Source: an uncultured Bacteroidota bacterium (lineage in GTDB: Bacteria > Bacteroidota > Bacteroidia > UBA7662). From it: DNA of 26,631 nt. This document shows, piece by piece, positions 1 through 8,679 of the stretch. Position 1 is the stretch's first letter. Every line of letters begins with the position of its first letter. Both the position numbers and the translations under genes were made by a program. The stretch is from contig CAIOCC010000232.1 in the NCBI GenBank assembly GCA_903856555.1, positions 1-26,631 of the forward strand. The letters run 5' to 3'. Below the pieces are notes generated by a model that ran no database searches, was not told where the DNA came from, and was given only the letters and a program-made list of their open reading frames with translations.

Positions 1-1197
1 ATCAACGCCACATCGCCCTTGTGGACCCGCAAACCATCCGAACTCACCGATGAGGACTACCAGAACTTTTACAACGATCTGTACCCCATGGCCGAGAAGC
101 CGTTGTTCTGGATTCACCTCAACGTCGACTACCCCTTCAACCTCACCGGTATTTTGTATTTCCCCAAGCTCAAAGCCGACTTTGAGCCCACCAAAAACAA
201 AATACAACTGTATAGCCGACAGGTGTTTATCACCGATTCAGTCGAAGACGTGGTCCCTGATTATCTACGCCTATTGCACGGGGTACTGGACTCCCCGGAT
301 ATCCCGCTGAATGTTTCCCGGTCCTTTTTGCAGACCGATAGCAATGTCAAGAAGATCAACAGCCATATTTCCAAAAAAGTGGCCGACAAGCTCCAGGACC
401 TTGCCAAGAACCAGGAGGAATCCTTCCGTGAAAAGTGGGAACAGTTGGAACTCTTCGTTAAATACGGGATGATTTCTGACGAAAAGTTTTATGAAAGAGC
501 TGCTGGCTTTTGTTTGTACAAAGACTGCGACGGAAATCTACGCAATTGGGATCAAACGGCCGAGGTCCTCGAAGCCAATCATCGCAACAAAGACGGACAA
601 CTGGTGGTGCTCTACACCAACCAAACGGAGGCCCATCACATGCTCATCGAAGGCGCGCGCAAAAGAGGCCTAACGGTCCTTCAGTTGGGCAATGTTATTG
701 ACCCCCACTTCATCGGGCAATTGGAAGGCAAGCTCGAAAAAACCACCTTCAAACGAATTGATTCCGAAAGCCTTGACAAGTTGGTTGACAAGGGCGAGTC
801 CAAAGGATCCTTGCTCAACGAGGAACAAGAAAAACAAGTGGTTGAATGGGTGGGTGACTGGGTGCGCGATCGCGATTTCAAGGTCAAGGCCGAGGCCATG
901 TCCGCCGATGACCCCCCTATCCTGATAACCCGCCCAGAATTCCTGAGGAGGATGAATGAAATGGCCGCCACCGGGGGTTCCCCGTTTTTGGGAGGCCCCA
1001 TGAAAGAAACCGTGGATATGGTCGTCAACGCGGCCCATCCTCTGGTACAGCAATTGGCACTGACCAACGACGAAACATCCAGAACAAGCCTGGGCCAAAA
1101 CCTCATTGACCTGGCCCTTTTGTCGCAGGGCATGCTCAGCGGCGCCCCTTTGGCGGCCTTCATCGAACGCAGCCTCCAAGCGGCGTCCAAACCGTAA
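1..1197 (+). CDS. htpG: Molecular chaperone HtpG (Hsp90 family), 5' truncated by window edge
   Basis: The reading frame is open from base 1 to the TAA at 1195-1197, so only the C-terminal part (about 398 residues) is present. The N-terminal GHKL ATPase domain lies outside the window. The first visible residues, INATSPLWTRKPSELTDEDY, are the typical Hsp90 middle-domain segment. They are followed by the conserved FWIHLNVDYPFNLTGILYFP stretch and by the acidic client-binding and dimerisation region, which ends in a short Ala/Leu-rich helix. Hsp90 proteins are ATP-driven cytoplasmic dimeric chaperones that assist late folding and stress recovery. As in other bacterial members there is no MEEVD tail. 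A 154-base gap separates it from purH, so the two are probably separate transcription units. The identification is secure; the start is not visible. Confidence 0.97.
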   Translation: MNATSPLWTRKPSELTDEDYQNFYNDLYPMAEKPLFWIHLNVDYPFNLTGILYFPKLKADFEPTKNKIQLYSRQVFITDSVEDVVPDYLRLLHGVLDSPDIPLNVSRSFLQTDSNVKKINSHISKKVADKLQDLAKNQEESFREKWEQLELFVKYGMISDEKFYERAAGFCLYKDCDGNLRNWDQTAEVLEANHRNKDGQLVVLYTNQTEAHHMLIEGARKRGLTVLQLGNVIDPHFIGQLEGKLEKTTFKRIDSESLDKLVDKGESKGSLLNEEQEKQVVEWVGDWVRDRDFKVKAEAMSADDPPILITRPEFLRRMNEMAATGGSPFLGGPMKETVDMVVNAAHPLVQQLALTNDETSRTSLGQNLIDLALLSQGMLSGAPLAAFIERSLQAASKP

Positions 1198-1284
1198 GCC
1201 ATTAAATCGTAAACCACCAAAAAAGGTTGATACTTTGTTCATAAAATAAGGGAGCGCGTTTCCCTGAAGGATTGATTTAAATTT

Positions 1285-1292
1285 TAGTTTTG
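1285..1292 (+). promoter_or_regulatory. Candidate Bacteroidota promoter (-7 TAGTTTTG) for purH
   Basis: TAGTTTTG matches the Bacteroidota -7 consensus TAnnTTTG. A weak -33-like TTTC lies at 1259-1262, about 22 bases upstream. Transcription would start near 1299, about 50 bases before the purH ATG. It lies in the only sizeable gap (1198-1351) of this part of the window. The motif is short, so it could be chance. Confidence 0.4.
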
Positions 1293-1295
1293 AGG

Positions 1296-1309
1296 TCCCG
1301 AATACGGGA
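1296..1309. repeat. Perfect inverted repeat upstream of purH
   Basis: TCCCG-AATA-CGGGA forms a 5-base stem with a 4-base loop, flanked by GAG and CTC that could extend it with an internal bulge. It begins four bases after the candidate -7 element. If that promoter is real, the repeat covers the expected transcription start, so it would suit an operator better than a terminator. No T-run follows. Confidence 0.45.
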
Positions 1310-1351
1310 ATCTCACCACCGCATTCAACCCTCATCGGACGACCCCCAACC

Positions 1352-2875
1352 ATGCCTGATATTCGCCCTGTACGCTCCGCACTTATCTCGGTTTACCACA
1401 AAGAAGGCCTGGACCGATTGGCTCTAGCACTGCATGAACGAGGCATCGAAATTTGGTCTACCGGGGGCACCAGGGATTTTTTGGAGGGCTTGGGTGTCAA
1501 AACCAAGAAGGTTGAAGACCTCACCGGGTACCCATCCATTTTGGGGGGACGAGTCAAGACCCTGCATCCCAAGGTCTTTGGCGGAATCCTTCACCGTGCG
1601 GAGCATATGGACGACCTCAATGAAATGGCAGCCCACGAAATCCCCCCGATGGATTTGGTCATCGTTGACCTGTACCCCTTTGAACAAACCCTCTTAAATG
1701 GCGGTACCAACGCTGAACTCATCGAAAAAATTGATATCGGTGGGATTAGCCTGCTACGAGCCGCCGCCAAGAACCACCTGCAATGCACGGTGGTCTCGTC
1801 TGCCCGTCAATACCCTCGGATTCTGAATCAAATTTTGGAACAAGGTGGAACCAGCCTGGCCGAACGCGAGGTCTATGCGGCCGAAGCCTTTGCCGTGACC
1901 TCCCACTACGACCGAGCCATTTTTGATTACCTCAACCGGGATGGTTTGGTTCCTGCGCTCCGAATCAGCAACGACGATGCCCATGTCTTGAGGTACGGCG
2001 AAAATCCCCACCAAAAGGCAAGTTTCTACGGCCCCTTGGACCAACATTTTGAGGTGCTCTCCGGCAAAGCCCTGAGCTACAACAACCTCCTGGATGTGGA
2101 TGCGGCCGTTTCCCTGCTCTCTGAATTCCATGACCCCACCTTTGTGGTCATCAAACACAACAACGCCTGCGGTTTGGCTAGCAGAGACCACCTAACCCAA
2201 GCTTGGAAAGATGCCCTGGCCGGTGACCCGGTTTCGGCTTTTGGGGGGGTCCTGGCCGCTAATCGATGCGTTGACCTGGAATGTGCCTCGGCCATCGACC
2301 AGATTTTCTACGAAGTTCTGATTGCTCCCGATTTCTCAGCAGAGGCGGTGGAACTGCTATCGCGCAAAAAAAACCGCATTCTCCTACGGCTCAAGTCCAT
2401 TCCGCCATCCGGCATTCAAGTTCGCAGTGTCTTGGGGGGTTACCTCGTCCAGGACCCGGACTCGGTGACCGAATCAACCGAAGACTTCAAGGTGGTGACC
2501 CGCGTTGCCCCCCAGCCCTCCGAGATAGAGGACATGGTTTTTGCCCTCAAAATCGTCAAACATACCCGTAGCAACGCGATTGTCCTGGTTCGAAATCGTC
2601 AGTTAATTGGTTCGGGTACCGGGCAGAGTTCCCGAATTGATGCGATGCGCCAGGCCGCCCACAAGGCCCGAACTTTTGATTTTGATGTTCAGGGCGCTGT
2701 CATGGCCAGCGATGCCTTTTTTCCCTTTGCCGACAGCGTTGAAGTGGCCTTTCAGGAAGGTATCCGAGCGGTTGTCCAGCCAGGTGGTTCGGTCAAGGAC
2801 CAGGATAGCATTGACTTTTGCGATCGCAACAACATGGCTATGGTCATGACCGGACGAAGACATTTCAAACATTAA
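1352..2875 (+). CDS. purH: Bifunctional AICAR formyltransferase / IMP cyclohydrolase
   Basis: This 507-residue protein catalyses the last two steps of de novo IMP synthesis: formylation of AICAR by 10-formyl-THF, then ring closure to IMP. The N-terminal MGS-like IMP cyclohydrolase domain (about residues 1-190) shows ALISVYHKEGL, the STGGT phosphate-binding loop and the GGRVKTLHPKVFGGIL motif. The C-terminal transformylase domain shows YGENPHQKA and the catalytic KHNNACG motif, with Lys268 and His269. Length and C-terminus (GRRHFKH) are normal for the family. The ATG at 1352 directly precedes the conserved start; no Shine-Dalgarno sequence is visible, as is common in Bacteroidota. It lies 52 bases upstream of mreB on the same strand and may be transcribed with the elongation cluster. 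Confidence 0.98.
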   Translation: MPDIRPVRSALISVYHKEGLDRLALALHERGIEIWSTGGTRDFLEGLGVKTKKVEDLTGYPSILGGRVKTLHPKVFGGILHRAEHMDDLNEMAAHEIPPMDLVIVDLYPFEQTLLNGGTNAELIEKIDIGGISLLRAAAKNHLQCTVVSSARQYPRILNQILEQGGTSLAEREVYAAEAFAVTSHYDRAIFDYLNRDGLVPALRISNDDAHVLRYGENPHQKASFYGPLDQHFEVLSGKALSYNNLLDVDAAVSLLSEFHDPTFVVIKHNNACGLASRDHLTQAWKDALAGDPVSAFGGVLAANRCVDLECASAIDQIFYEVLIAPDFSAEAVELLSRKKNRILLRLKSIPPSGIQVRSVLGGYLVQDPDSVTESTEDFKVVTRVAPQPSEIEDMVFALKIVKHTRSNAIVLVRNRQLIGSGTGQSSRIDAMRQAAHKARTFDFDVQGAVMASDAFFPFADSVEVAFQEGIRAVVQPGGSVKDQDSIDFCDRNNMAMVMTGRRHFKH

Positions 2876-2927
2876 GGAGGAGAACGCTCCGTCCGGCATT
2901 AGATTCGCTCCAATTACGATTTTTGAT

Positions 2928-3950
2928 ATGGGATTATTTGACCTTTTTACGCAGGAAATTGCGATTGACCTGGGTACTGCCAATACGCTGATTATTCACA
3001 AGGACACCATTGTGGTGGACGAGCCTTCCATTGTAGCCCTGGACCGAAACACCGGCAAGGTGATTGCGATCGGCAAGAAGGCCCAACAAATGCACGGCAA
3101 AACGCACGAAAACATCAAGACGATCCGCCCTCTGAGGGATGGAGTCATTGCCGACTTTCACGCTGCCGAGCACATGATACGGGGCATGATTAGCATGATT
3201 AACCCCACCAAGCGGTTTTTTGCTCCTTCGCTCCGGATGGTGGTCTGCATCCCTTCGGGCATCACCGAAGTCGAAAAAAGAGCGGTTCGGGACTCCGCCG
3301 AACATGCCGGAGCCAAGGAAGTGTACCTAATTCACGAACCGATGGCCGCTGCCATTGGTATTGGTATCGATGTCGAAGAGCCCAAAGGCAACATGATCAT
3401 TGATATCGGAGGCGGAACCTCCGAGATTGCGGTCATCGCATTGGCAGGTATTGTTTGCGATGAATCCATCCGCGTTGCCGGCGACCAATTCACGGCCGAT
3501 GTTCTGGAATACGTCCGTCGACAACACAATATGTTGGTAGGCGAACGCACCGCCGAAATGATCAAAATCAATATTGGTTCGGCCCTGACCACCTTGGACG
3601 ATCCGCCACCGCCTATGATGGTGAGTGGTCGGGATTTGATGACCGGTATACCGCGCGAGATTTCCTTGACCTATTCCGAAATCGCCACGGCCTTGGATAA
3701 ATCCATTTCCAAGGTCGAAGGCGCCATTTTGAAGGCCCTCGAAATTACCCCCCCGGAATTGGCTTCGGATATTCATGAAACCGGAATTTATTTGACGGGT
3801 GGCGGCGCTCTGATCCGTGGGCTTGATAAACGCATCAGCGCCAAAACCAAACTCAAGGTGATTGTGGCTGAAGACCCACTGCGCGCCGTCGTCCGCGGAA
3901 CCGGGATTGCCCTCAAGAATATTCATCGTTTCCAGTTCCTGATGACCTGA
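2928..3950 (+). CDS. mreB: Rod shape-determining protein MreB (bacterial actin)
   Basis: This 340-residue actin-fold ATPase polymerises under the inner membrane and guides the wall-elongation complex. The start MGLFDLFTQEIAIDLGTANTL carries phosphate-1, and IIDIGGGTSEIAVI (about residues 156-169) is phosphate-2. The segment LTGGGALIRGLDKRI is the adenosine-binding loop. The N-terminal MGLFDLF is amphipathic and hydrophobic, suiting the membrane-contact role known for MreB. Length is normal. It is the first gene of an mreB-mreC-mreD-PBP2-rodA series and ends 7 bases before mreC. The stretch 2876-2927 before it holds no clear promoter. Confidence 0.98.
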   Translation: MGLFDLFTQEIAIDLGTANTLIIHKDTIVVDEPSIVALDRNTGKVIAIGKKAQQMHGKTHENIKTIRPLRDGVIADFHAAEHMIRGMISMINPTKRFFAPSLRMVVCIPSGITEVEKRAVRDSAEHAGAKEVYLIHEPMAAAIGIGIDVEEPKGNMIIDIGGGTSEIAVIALAGIVCDESIRVAGDQFTADVLEYVRRQHNMLVGERTAEMIKINIGSALTTLDDPPPPMMVSGRDLMTGIPREISLTYSEIATALDKSISKVEGAILKALEITPPELASDIHETGIYLTGGGALIRGLDKRISAKTKLKVIVAEDPLRAVVRGTGIALKNIHRFQFLMT

Positions 3951-3957
3951 TTCCTTC

Positions 3958-4794
3958 ATGGGTGCATTGGCGATTTGGCTGTTCAGGTACAGGTTTTTCT
4001 TATGGTTGATTTTCCTCGAATCCATCGGGGCCTGGATAACATTTTCTGAACAAGCCTATCATCGCAGTCGCCTGAATCAATGGCAAATAGAGACGGCCGG
4101 CTCCTACCAGTCCATGATTCACCGGGCGACCCGTTTTTGGCGCATGGACGATGAAAACCTTCGGCTGAATCAAGAGTTGGCCTTGCTTAGGCAAATGGTT
4201 TCGGATTCCCTTGGGGTCTCGGATTCTCTACAAAAAACAAATACGGCCGAACCATGGTCGGATACCACATTGCGAGTGGATCTCATCCAATCAGCCCGCG
4301 TTCTCTATGCAGGCACCAATGCGCAACACAATTACCTCCTGCTGGACAAAGGTTCCTTGGACGGTATACAGCCACGGATGGCCGTCGTACAGGGCCACAA
4401 AATCGTCGGGCAGGTGCAGGCCGTTTCGCCGCGCTTTGCCCGTGTTATCCCGTTGATAAACACAAAATTGCGAACAAGCGCCCTGCACACCGCCTCCCAA
4501 ACAACCGGGTCCTTGGTTTGGACCGGGGGCTCCACACGCTATGCTGAATTAATGGACTTTCCCATTCATATCCCTATCAAAGTAGGTGATTCGCTGGTTA
4601 GCAGCACCTATTCATCGGTTTATCCTCCGGGCCTTCGACTGGGTCGTATCGATCGAATCGAAACCGTACCCGGCGCCATTACCTACAAAATTCGCGTTAT
4701 GTTATCGGTCGATTACCACCGCCTGGATCATGTTCAGGTGATGCGCCCTACGTTTCAAAAAGAGCGCGAAGAGCTCCTACCTGATCAAAATTAA
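3958..4794 (+). CDS. mreC: Rod shape-determining protein MreC
   Basis: This 278-residue protein has a single N-terminal membrane helix (about residues 13-30), then a coiled-coil stretch around ENLRLNQELALLRQ (about residues 63-76) and a periplasmic beta-rich MreC domain. Typical motifs are NYLLLDKGSLDGIQPRMAV, GKVGQVQ-like KIVGQVQAVSP, and PPGLRLGRI near the end. MreC links cytoplasmic MreB to the periplasmic part of PBP2 and helps activate the elongasome. Position between mreB and mreD supports the call. The start ATG lies 7 bases after the mreB stop; no ribosome-binding site is evident. Length is normal for Bacteroidota MreC. Confidence 0.95.
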   Translation: MGALAIWLFRYRFFLWLIFLESIGAWITFSEQAYHRSRLNQWQIETAGSYQSMIHRATRFWRMDDENLRLNQELALLRQMVSDSLGVSDSLQKTNTAEPWSDTTLRVDLIQSARVLYAGTNAQHNYLLLDKGSLDGIQPRMAVVQGHKIVGQVQAVSPRFARVIPLINTKLRTSALHTASQTTGSLVWTGGSTRYAELMDFPIHIPIKVGDSLVSSTYSSVYPPGLRLGRIDRIETVPGAITYKIRVMLSVDYHRLDHVQVMRPTFQKEREELLPDQN

Positions 4795-4809
4795 ACAAAG
4801 TAAGGACCC

Positions 4810-5319
4810 ATGAACCGCAGCCCTTGGCTTTTGTTGATTACGGTCGTGCTCCTGCAAGGAGGCGTTTTCAACCGCATTCATTGGATGGGGCTGATCAATC
4901 CGATGGTGTACGTGATGGCCTTGGTTTGGCTGCCACTGGGTTGGAACCTGGCCTTGCAAATGCTCGTAGCCTTTGGAATTGGCTGGTGGGTCGATAGCTC
5001 GCTCCAAAGCGGAGCCATCCACGCGATGGTTTCTACGCTGGTCATCTACCTGCGATCGTATTGGATACGGTTGACCGTTTCTCCTGTCACGCTCCAAGAT
5101 CATCCGGACCCGGACCTGCGGGATCTCGAATTCCGATCCCTACTCAGCTATGCGGGCGGCCTGATCTTTATCCATCACGCGGCCTTGTACCTCCTCGAAA
5201 GCCTGCGCTTGGCCCATTGGGGCTATGCCCTACTCAAAGCCTTTGCGAGTTCCACCTTGGTCTTTGGTCTGCTTTGGTCGATTCTTCAATGGACCAACCA
5301 AACCAAGTCAGCGCGTTAA
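4810..5319 (+). CDS. mreD: Rod shape-determining protein MreD
   Basis: This 169-residue, highly hydrophobic protein has about five predicted membrane segments (for example LLLITVVLLQGGVF, NPMVYVMALVWLPLG, LQMLVAFGIGWWVDS). MreD is an integral membrane component of the elongation complex that works with MreC. Sequence conservation in this family is low, so the call relies on hydropathy, length, the WVDSSLQSGAIHAM segment typical of Bacteroidota MreD, and position between mreC and PBP2. An AAGGA at 4802-4806, close before the ATG at 4810, resembles a Shine-Dalgarno sequence, which is uncommon among its neighbours. It ends 13 bases before the PBP2 start. Confidence 0.92.
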   Translation: MNRSPWLLLITVVLLQGGVFNRIHWMGLINPMVYVMALVWLPLGWNLALQMLVAFGIGWWVDSSLQSGAIHAMVSTLVIYLRSYWIRLTVSPVTLQDHPDPDLRDLEFRSLLSYAGGLIFIHHAALYLLESLRLAHWGYALLKAFASSTLVFGLLWSILQWTNQTKSAR

Positions 5320-5332
5320 AAGGTTCAGCGAT

Positions 5333-7204
5333 ATGAACCCATCCTACAACAAGGAACCCGCCATCGAAAACCGCACCATGGTCTTGGTATGGACGGTGGT
5401 TGTGGTATTGGCTATTTTTTTGATCCGACTGCTCACGGTCCAAATCCTGGACCACAAATACCATGAATTAGCGCAACAGAATGCCATCCGAAGGGTCAAC
5501 GCCTATGCCCCTAGAGGCATCATCTTTGACCGCAACGGCAAAAAAATCGTCGTCAACCGTCCGATCTACGATTTGATGGTGGTTCCTGGTGAATTGCCTC
5601 AACCCTTGGATACCGCTCGTCTGGCTGATTTGATCCGTCTGCCTTTGGACGAACTTGTTTTGAGACTCCGCAAGGCAACGACCTATTCCCGCTTTCGCCC
5701 CACCTTGTTGCATGCCCAGATTCGGGTCGAAGATTTTGCGCAAATCCAGGAAGGACTCCACGATTTTAGCGGAATCTATGCGGAAACCCGAACCGTACGT
5801 ACCTACCTCTATCCTGCGGCAGCTCATGCCCTCGGGTATGTTGGCGAAGCCTCCCCGGAATTGATCGAAAAATCCAATGGAGATTACAATGCAGGGGATT
5901 ATGTTGGAATCAGCGGCTTAGAAAAAACCTACGAAAACTACCTCAAAGGCAAGCGGGGGGTTCAGTACCGCTATGTGGATGTTCACAACCGTGAAGTGGG
6001 TCGTTACAAAGACGGGGCTTTTGACTCCCTCCCCATCCCAGGTGAAGACCTGCATCTGGGTTTGGACATTGAACTTCAGGTTTATGCCGAACAATTGATG
6101 GCCAACAAAAGGGGATCGGTGGTGGCGATTGAACCGTCTACCGGTGAGGTGCTCACCATGGTATCCACGCCTTCTTACGACCCGGCCTTGCTGGTGGGCA
6201 ATGTCCGAGGCAAAAACTATCGCCGCCTCCAAAAAGACCCACTCAAACCTCTTTTTAATCGACCCCTCCAAGCCATGTACCCTCCAGGGTCCATCGTAAA
6301 ATCTCTACAGGCTTTGATTGGCCAAGAACTGGGGCTGATTGGTCCCGAAACTCGTTTTCCCTGCGGTGGGGGTTACGCCATTGCCGGGCACGTTGTCAAA
6401 TGCACCCACAAACACGTGGCCCTCAACCTCGAAGAGTCTATCCAGCTTTCGTGCAATCCCTACTATTGTTATGTCTTCAAATCCATGGTTGACCAAAACC
6501 GAGGCCTCAAGCCCAGAGACGGCTACAAGGTTTGGTTTGATTACATGCAAAAATTTAACATTGGACGCAAGTGTGAAATCGACTTGCCCAATGAACGCAA
6601 AGGAATTCTCCCCAGCCCCGAATACTACGACAAAATCTACGGCAAAAACCGATGGAAATCATCCACCATCATTTCCCTGTCCATTGGCCAAGGAGAATTT
6701 GGAATCACCCCCCTTCAGATGGCCCATACCATGGCCATCTTTGCCAACAAAGGAAAATACCACGCCCCGCACCTCGTGAGGAGCATCGGCGTCACCGGTC
6801 AGAAAAAAATGAAGTACCGGCAATCCTATCAAATACCGGTTCAAGCCAGGCATTTCAATGTGGTTCAAGATGCCATGCAGAAAGTTGTGGACATGGGAAC
6901 CGCCACGGCCTACGGCAAAATTGACAGCATCGTGGTTTGCGGTAAAACGGGAACGGCCCAAAATCCCCACGGCGAGGACCATGCCGTCTTCGTCTGCTTC
7001 GCACCCCGCGATAATCCCAAGATTGCGATCGCGGTCGTTGTCGAAAACGCCGGATTCGGAGGTGTTTGGGCGGCACCGGTGGCCAGCCTTATGATCGAAA
7101 AATACCTCCGGGGAGGGACCCGTCGCACCGAACTCGAAGAACGCCTCCTCAAAGCCCGCATCTTGCCTGCTGGCATGGACACCGCCTCAACCAAACGCTT
7201 ATGA
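5333..7204 (+). CDS. mrdA: Penicillin-binding protein 2 (peptidoglycan D,D-transpeptidase)
   Basis: This 623-residue class B PBP cross-links peptidoglycan during elongation and partners with RodA. It has one N-terminal membrane helix (about residues 17-37), then the PBP dimerisation domain starting at PRGIIFDRNGK. The transpeptidase domain has all three motifs: SIVK with Ser320 and Lys323, SCN with Ser373 and Asn375, and KTG at 538-540. The frame is open back to 5225, inside mreD, but the ATG at 5333 gives the usual short cytoplasmic tail before the helix and follows an AAAAGG-rich stretch, so I chose it. The last codons overlap the rodA start as ATGA. Confidence 0.97.
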   Translation: MNPSYNKEPAIENRTMVLVWTVVVVLAIFLIRLLTVQILDHKYHELAQQNAIRRVNAYAPRGIIFDRNGKKIVVNRPIYDLMVVPGELPQPLDTARLADLIRLPLDELVLRLRKATTYSRFRPTLLHAQIRVEDFAQIQEGLHDFSGIYAETRTVRTYLYPAAAHALGYVGEASPELIEKSNGDYNAGDYVGISGLEKTYENYLKGKRGVQYRYVDVHNREVGRYKDGAFDSLPIPGEDLHLGLDIELQVYAEQLMANKRGSVVAIEPSTGEVLTMVSTPSYDPALLVGNVRGKNYRRLQKDPLKPLFNRPLQAMYPPGSIVKSLQALIGQELGLIGPETRFPCGGGYAIAGHVVKCTHKHVALNLEESIQLSCNPYYCYVFKSMVDQNRGLKPRDGYKVWFDYMQKFNIGRKCEIDLPNERKGILPSPEYYDKIYGKNRWKSSTIISLSIGQGEFGITPLQMAHTMAIFANKGKYHAPHLVRSIGVTGQKKMKYRQSYQIPVQARHFNVVQDAMQKVVDMGTATAYGKIDSIVVCGKTGTAQNPHGEDHAVFVCFAPRDNPKIAIAVVVENAGFGGVWAAPVASLMIEKYLRGGTRRTELEERLLKARILPAGMDTASTKRL

Positions 7205-8472
7205 GTGTTGTTCGTGAAGAAAAAAGTGTCTTTCAGTTCATCGACAAACCTTTGTTATGGACCTATGCGGCGCTTTGTCTGATTGGATGGATCGCGATCT
7301 ATGCGGCGGTTTACAATCCTTCGCATCGCCACCTTTGGGACCTGGATCAGAACTACGGCAAACAGATGGTTTGGATCCTGAGTTCGTGGGGGCTCATGAT
7401 TGTGATTCTTTCGGTACACCCTCGGATTTTTTATCATAGCAGTCCCGTCATCTACCTGATTACCATGATTTTGGGTCTTGCGGTTGCCTTTTTGGGGCGG
7501 GAGGTTAACGGTGCCAGGGCTTGGTTCGAAGTGGGTAGTTTTCGCTTGCAGCCTGCTGAGTTTATGAAACTTAGTACAGCCCTGATGGTTGCCTATTTTT
7601 TTGCAAATCGCCCGGTGCGATTGGATCGCTTTTCGTCCCAACTTTTGGCAGGCCTGTGGTTGTTGATTCCCGTTATTTTATTGCTCCTTCAGAAGGATAC
7701 CGGGAGCGCTCTGGTTTATGTGGCCTTTGTTTTGGTTTTTTACCGCGAGGGCCTTTCAGTGAATTACCTACTGTTCGGTTTGGCTTCGGCCTTTGTCTCG
7801 GTTCTCACCCTGTGGCTGGGAGCGAATACCATGGCCATCGTCCTTCCTGCCACCGCCCTACTCTATGTGGTGATGGCCGCCAACAGCCGCAAAGCGGCTT
7901 TGGTTTCGATTCGATATTTGATTCCGGCCATGGCCCTGGTTCTGGCTGTAGGCTACGCCTTTGATAATATCCTACTCCCCCACCAAAAGCAACGCATCCT
8001 CGTCTTGTTGGGCAAAGTGGACGATCTGCGCGGGGCGGGTTACAATGTGCATCAATCCTTGATCGCCATTGGTTCCGGGGGGTTGTGGGGCAAAGGATTT
8101 TTGCAAGGAACCCAAACCAAATTTGACTTTGTTCCTGAACAAAGCACCGACTTTATTTTTTGTACCATCGCGGAAGAATATGGATTTTGGGGCAGTGCCC
8201 TGCTCTTAGCTCTGTTTGGATTTTTGTTGATTCGGATTTTTCAGATTGCCGAGCGCCAACCGGGGACCTTTGGCAGGGTCTATGGCTACGGCATCGGTTG
8301 CATTCTGTTTTTGCACGTAACGATCAATATCGGCATGACCCTGGGGCTCTTGCCGGTCATCGGGATTCCCCTTCCCCTGATTAGCTATGGAGGCTCCTCC
8401 CTTTGGTCCTTTACAGCCATGATTGCAATCCTGCTGCGGCTCGATAGTGGGCGCATGTTGGGAATACGCTAA
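7201..8472 (+). CDS. rodA: Rod shape-determining protein RodA (SEDS glycosyltransferase)
   Basis: This 423-residue polytopic membrane protein of the SEDS family polymerises glycan strands and pairs with PBP2. Family motifs are NGARAWFEVGSFRLQPAEFMKL near residues 100-120, the loop containing the phrase GKGFLQGTQTKFDFVPEQSTDFIF (split here only for naming), and the C-terminal PLPLISYGGSS. About ten membrane helices can be counted. The frame runs open upstream to 7066 inside PBP2, but the ATG at 7201 overlapping the PBP2 stop is the natural start and gives the normal N-terminus. It is translationally coupled with PBP2 and ends 41 bases before a small membrane-protein gene. Confidence 0.97.
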   Translation: MSVVREEKSVFQFIDKPLLWTYAALCLIGWIAIYAAVYNPSHRHLWDLDQNYGKQMVWILSSWGLMIVILSVHPRIFYHSSPVIYLITMILGLAVAFLGREVNGARAWFEVGSFRLQPAEFMKLSTALMVAYFFANRPVRLDRFSSQLLAGLWLLIPVILLLLQKDTGSALVYVAFVLVFYREGLSVNYLLFGLASAFVSVLTLWLGANTMAIVLPATALLYVVMAANSRKAALVSIRYLIPAMALVLAVGYAFDNILLPHQKQRILVLLGKVDDLRGAGYNVHQSLIAIGSGGLWGKGFLQGTQTKFDFVPEQSTDFIFCTIAEEYGFWGSALLLALFGFLLIRIFQIAERQPGTFGRVYGYGIGCILFLHVTINIGMTLGLLPVIGIPLPLISYGGSSLWSFTAMIAILLRLDSGRMLGIR

Positions 8473-8473
8473 A

Positions 8474-8494
8474 ACCTTTGGGGCTCCGAAGGGT
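8474..8494 (+). repeat. Hairpin directly after the rodA stop
   Basis: ACCTTTgGG-GCT-CCgAAGGGT pairs with one T·G wobble and one G/G mismatch. It starts two bases after the rodA TAA and is not followed by a T-run, so it is not a standard terminator. It could stabilise the 3' end of the mre transcript or attenuate the small downstream gene. Confidence 0.4.
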
Positions 8495-8513
8495 TCTACC
8501 TAAAACCAAAACA

Positions 8514-8678
8514 ATGTCCAAATTCCTTCGGTATTTTGTAGAGGTCTTCCGGCCTGGAGGCGCCCATCGCAGCGGCAATTTTAACCTGCGTATGATGCAT
8601 GGGATTAACCGAATCAGCATCCTCATGTTCATTGCAGGGGTTATGGTGCTGGTTTTTAGGTCCTGCACTCGGAGTTAG
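8514..8678 (+). CDS. Small single-helix membrane protein (DUF6728-like), end of the mre run
   Basis: This 54-residue protein starts MSKFLRYFVEVFRPGG, has a central NFNLRMMHGINRISILMF segment, and ends with a hydrophobic helix (about residues 34-48) and a short basic tail. I recall short Bacteroidota proteins with the same layout (aromatic/basic N-terminus, N-F-N-x-R-x-M-H-x-I-N core, one C-terminal helix), filed as DUF6728 with no known function; that link is from memory. The frame extends to an ATG at 8478, but this sits within the post-rodA hairpin and would add a non-conserved leader, so ATG 8514 is preferred. It lies 41 bases after rodA, same strand, and ends 1 base before the recG stop on the other strand. 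Confidence 0.72.
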   Translation: MSKFLRYFVEVFRPGGAHRSGNFNLRMMHGINRISILMFIAGVMVLVFRSCTRS

Positions 8679-8679
8679 G

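Noticed and set aside
670..1353. Long minus-strand open frame (about 227 codons) opposite htpG and the purH leader
   Set aside because: It is antisense to well-conserved htpG codons, has no recognisable domain, and extends over the purH promoter region. It is explained by codon bias of the real gene.
2874..2880. AAGGAGG perfect Shine-Dalgarno-like sequence at the purH stop
   Set aside because: No ATG, GTG or TTG lies within the next 15 bases, and the mreB ATG is 47 bases away, so it cannot serve either gene. Probably chance.
3327..4025. Minus-strand open frame (about 232 codons) opposite mreB/mreC
   Set aside because: It shadows the conserved MreB frame, and its composition (many His/Gln/Asn/Gly) is typical of antisense translation. 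No family features.
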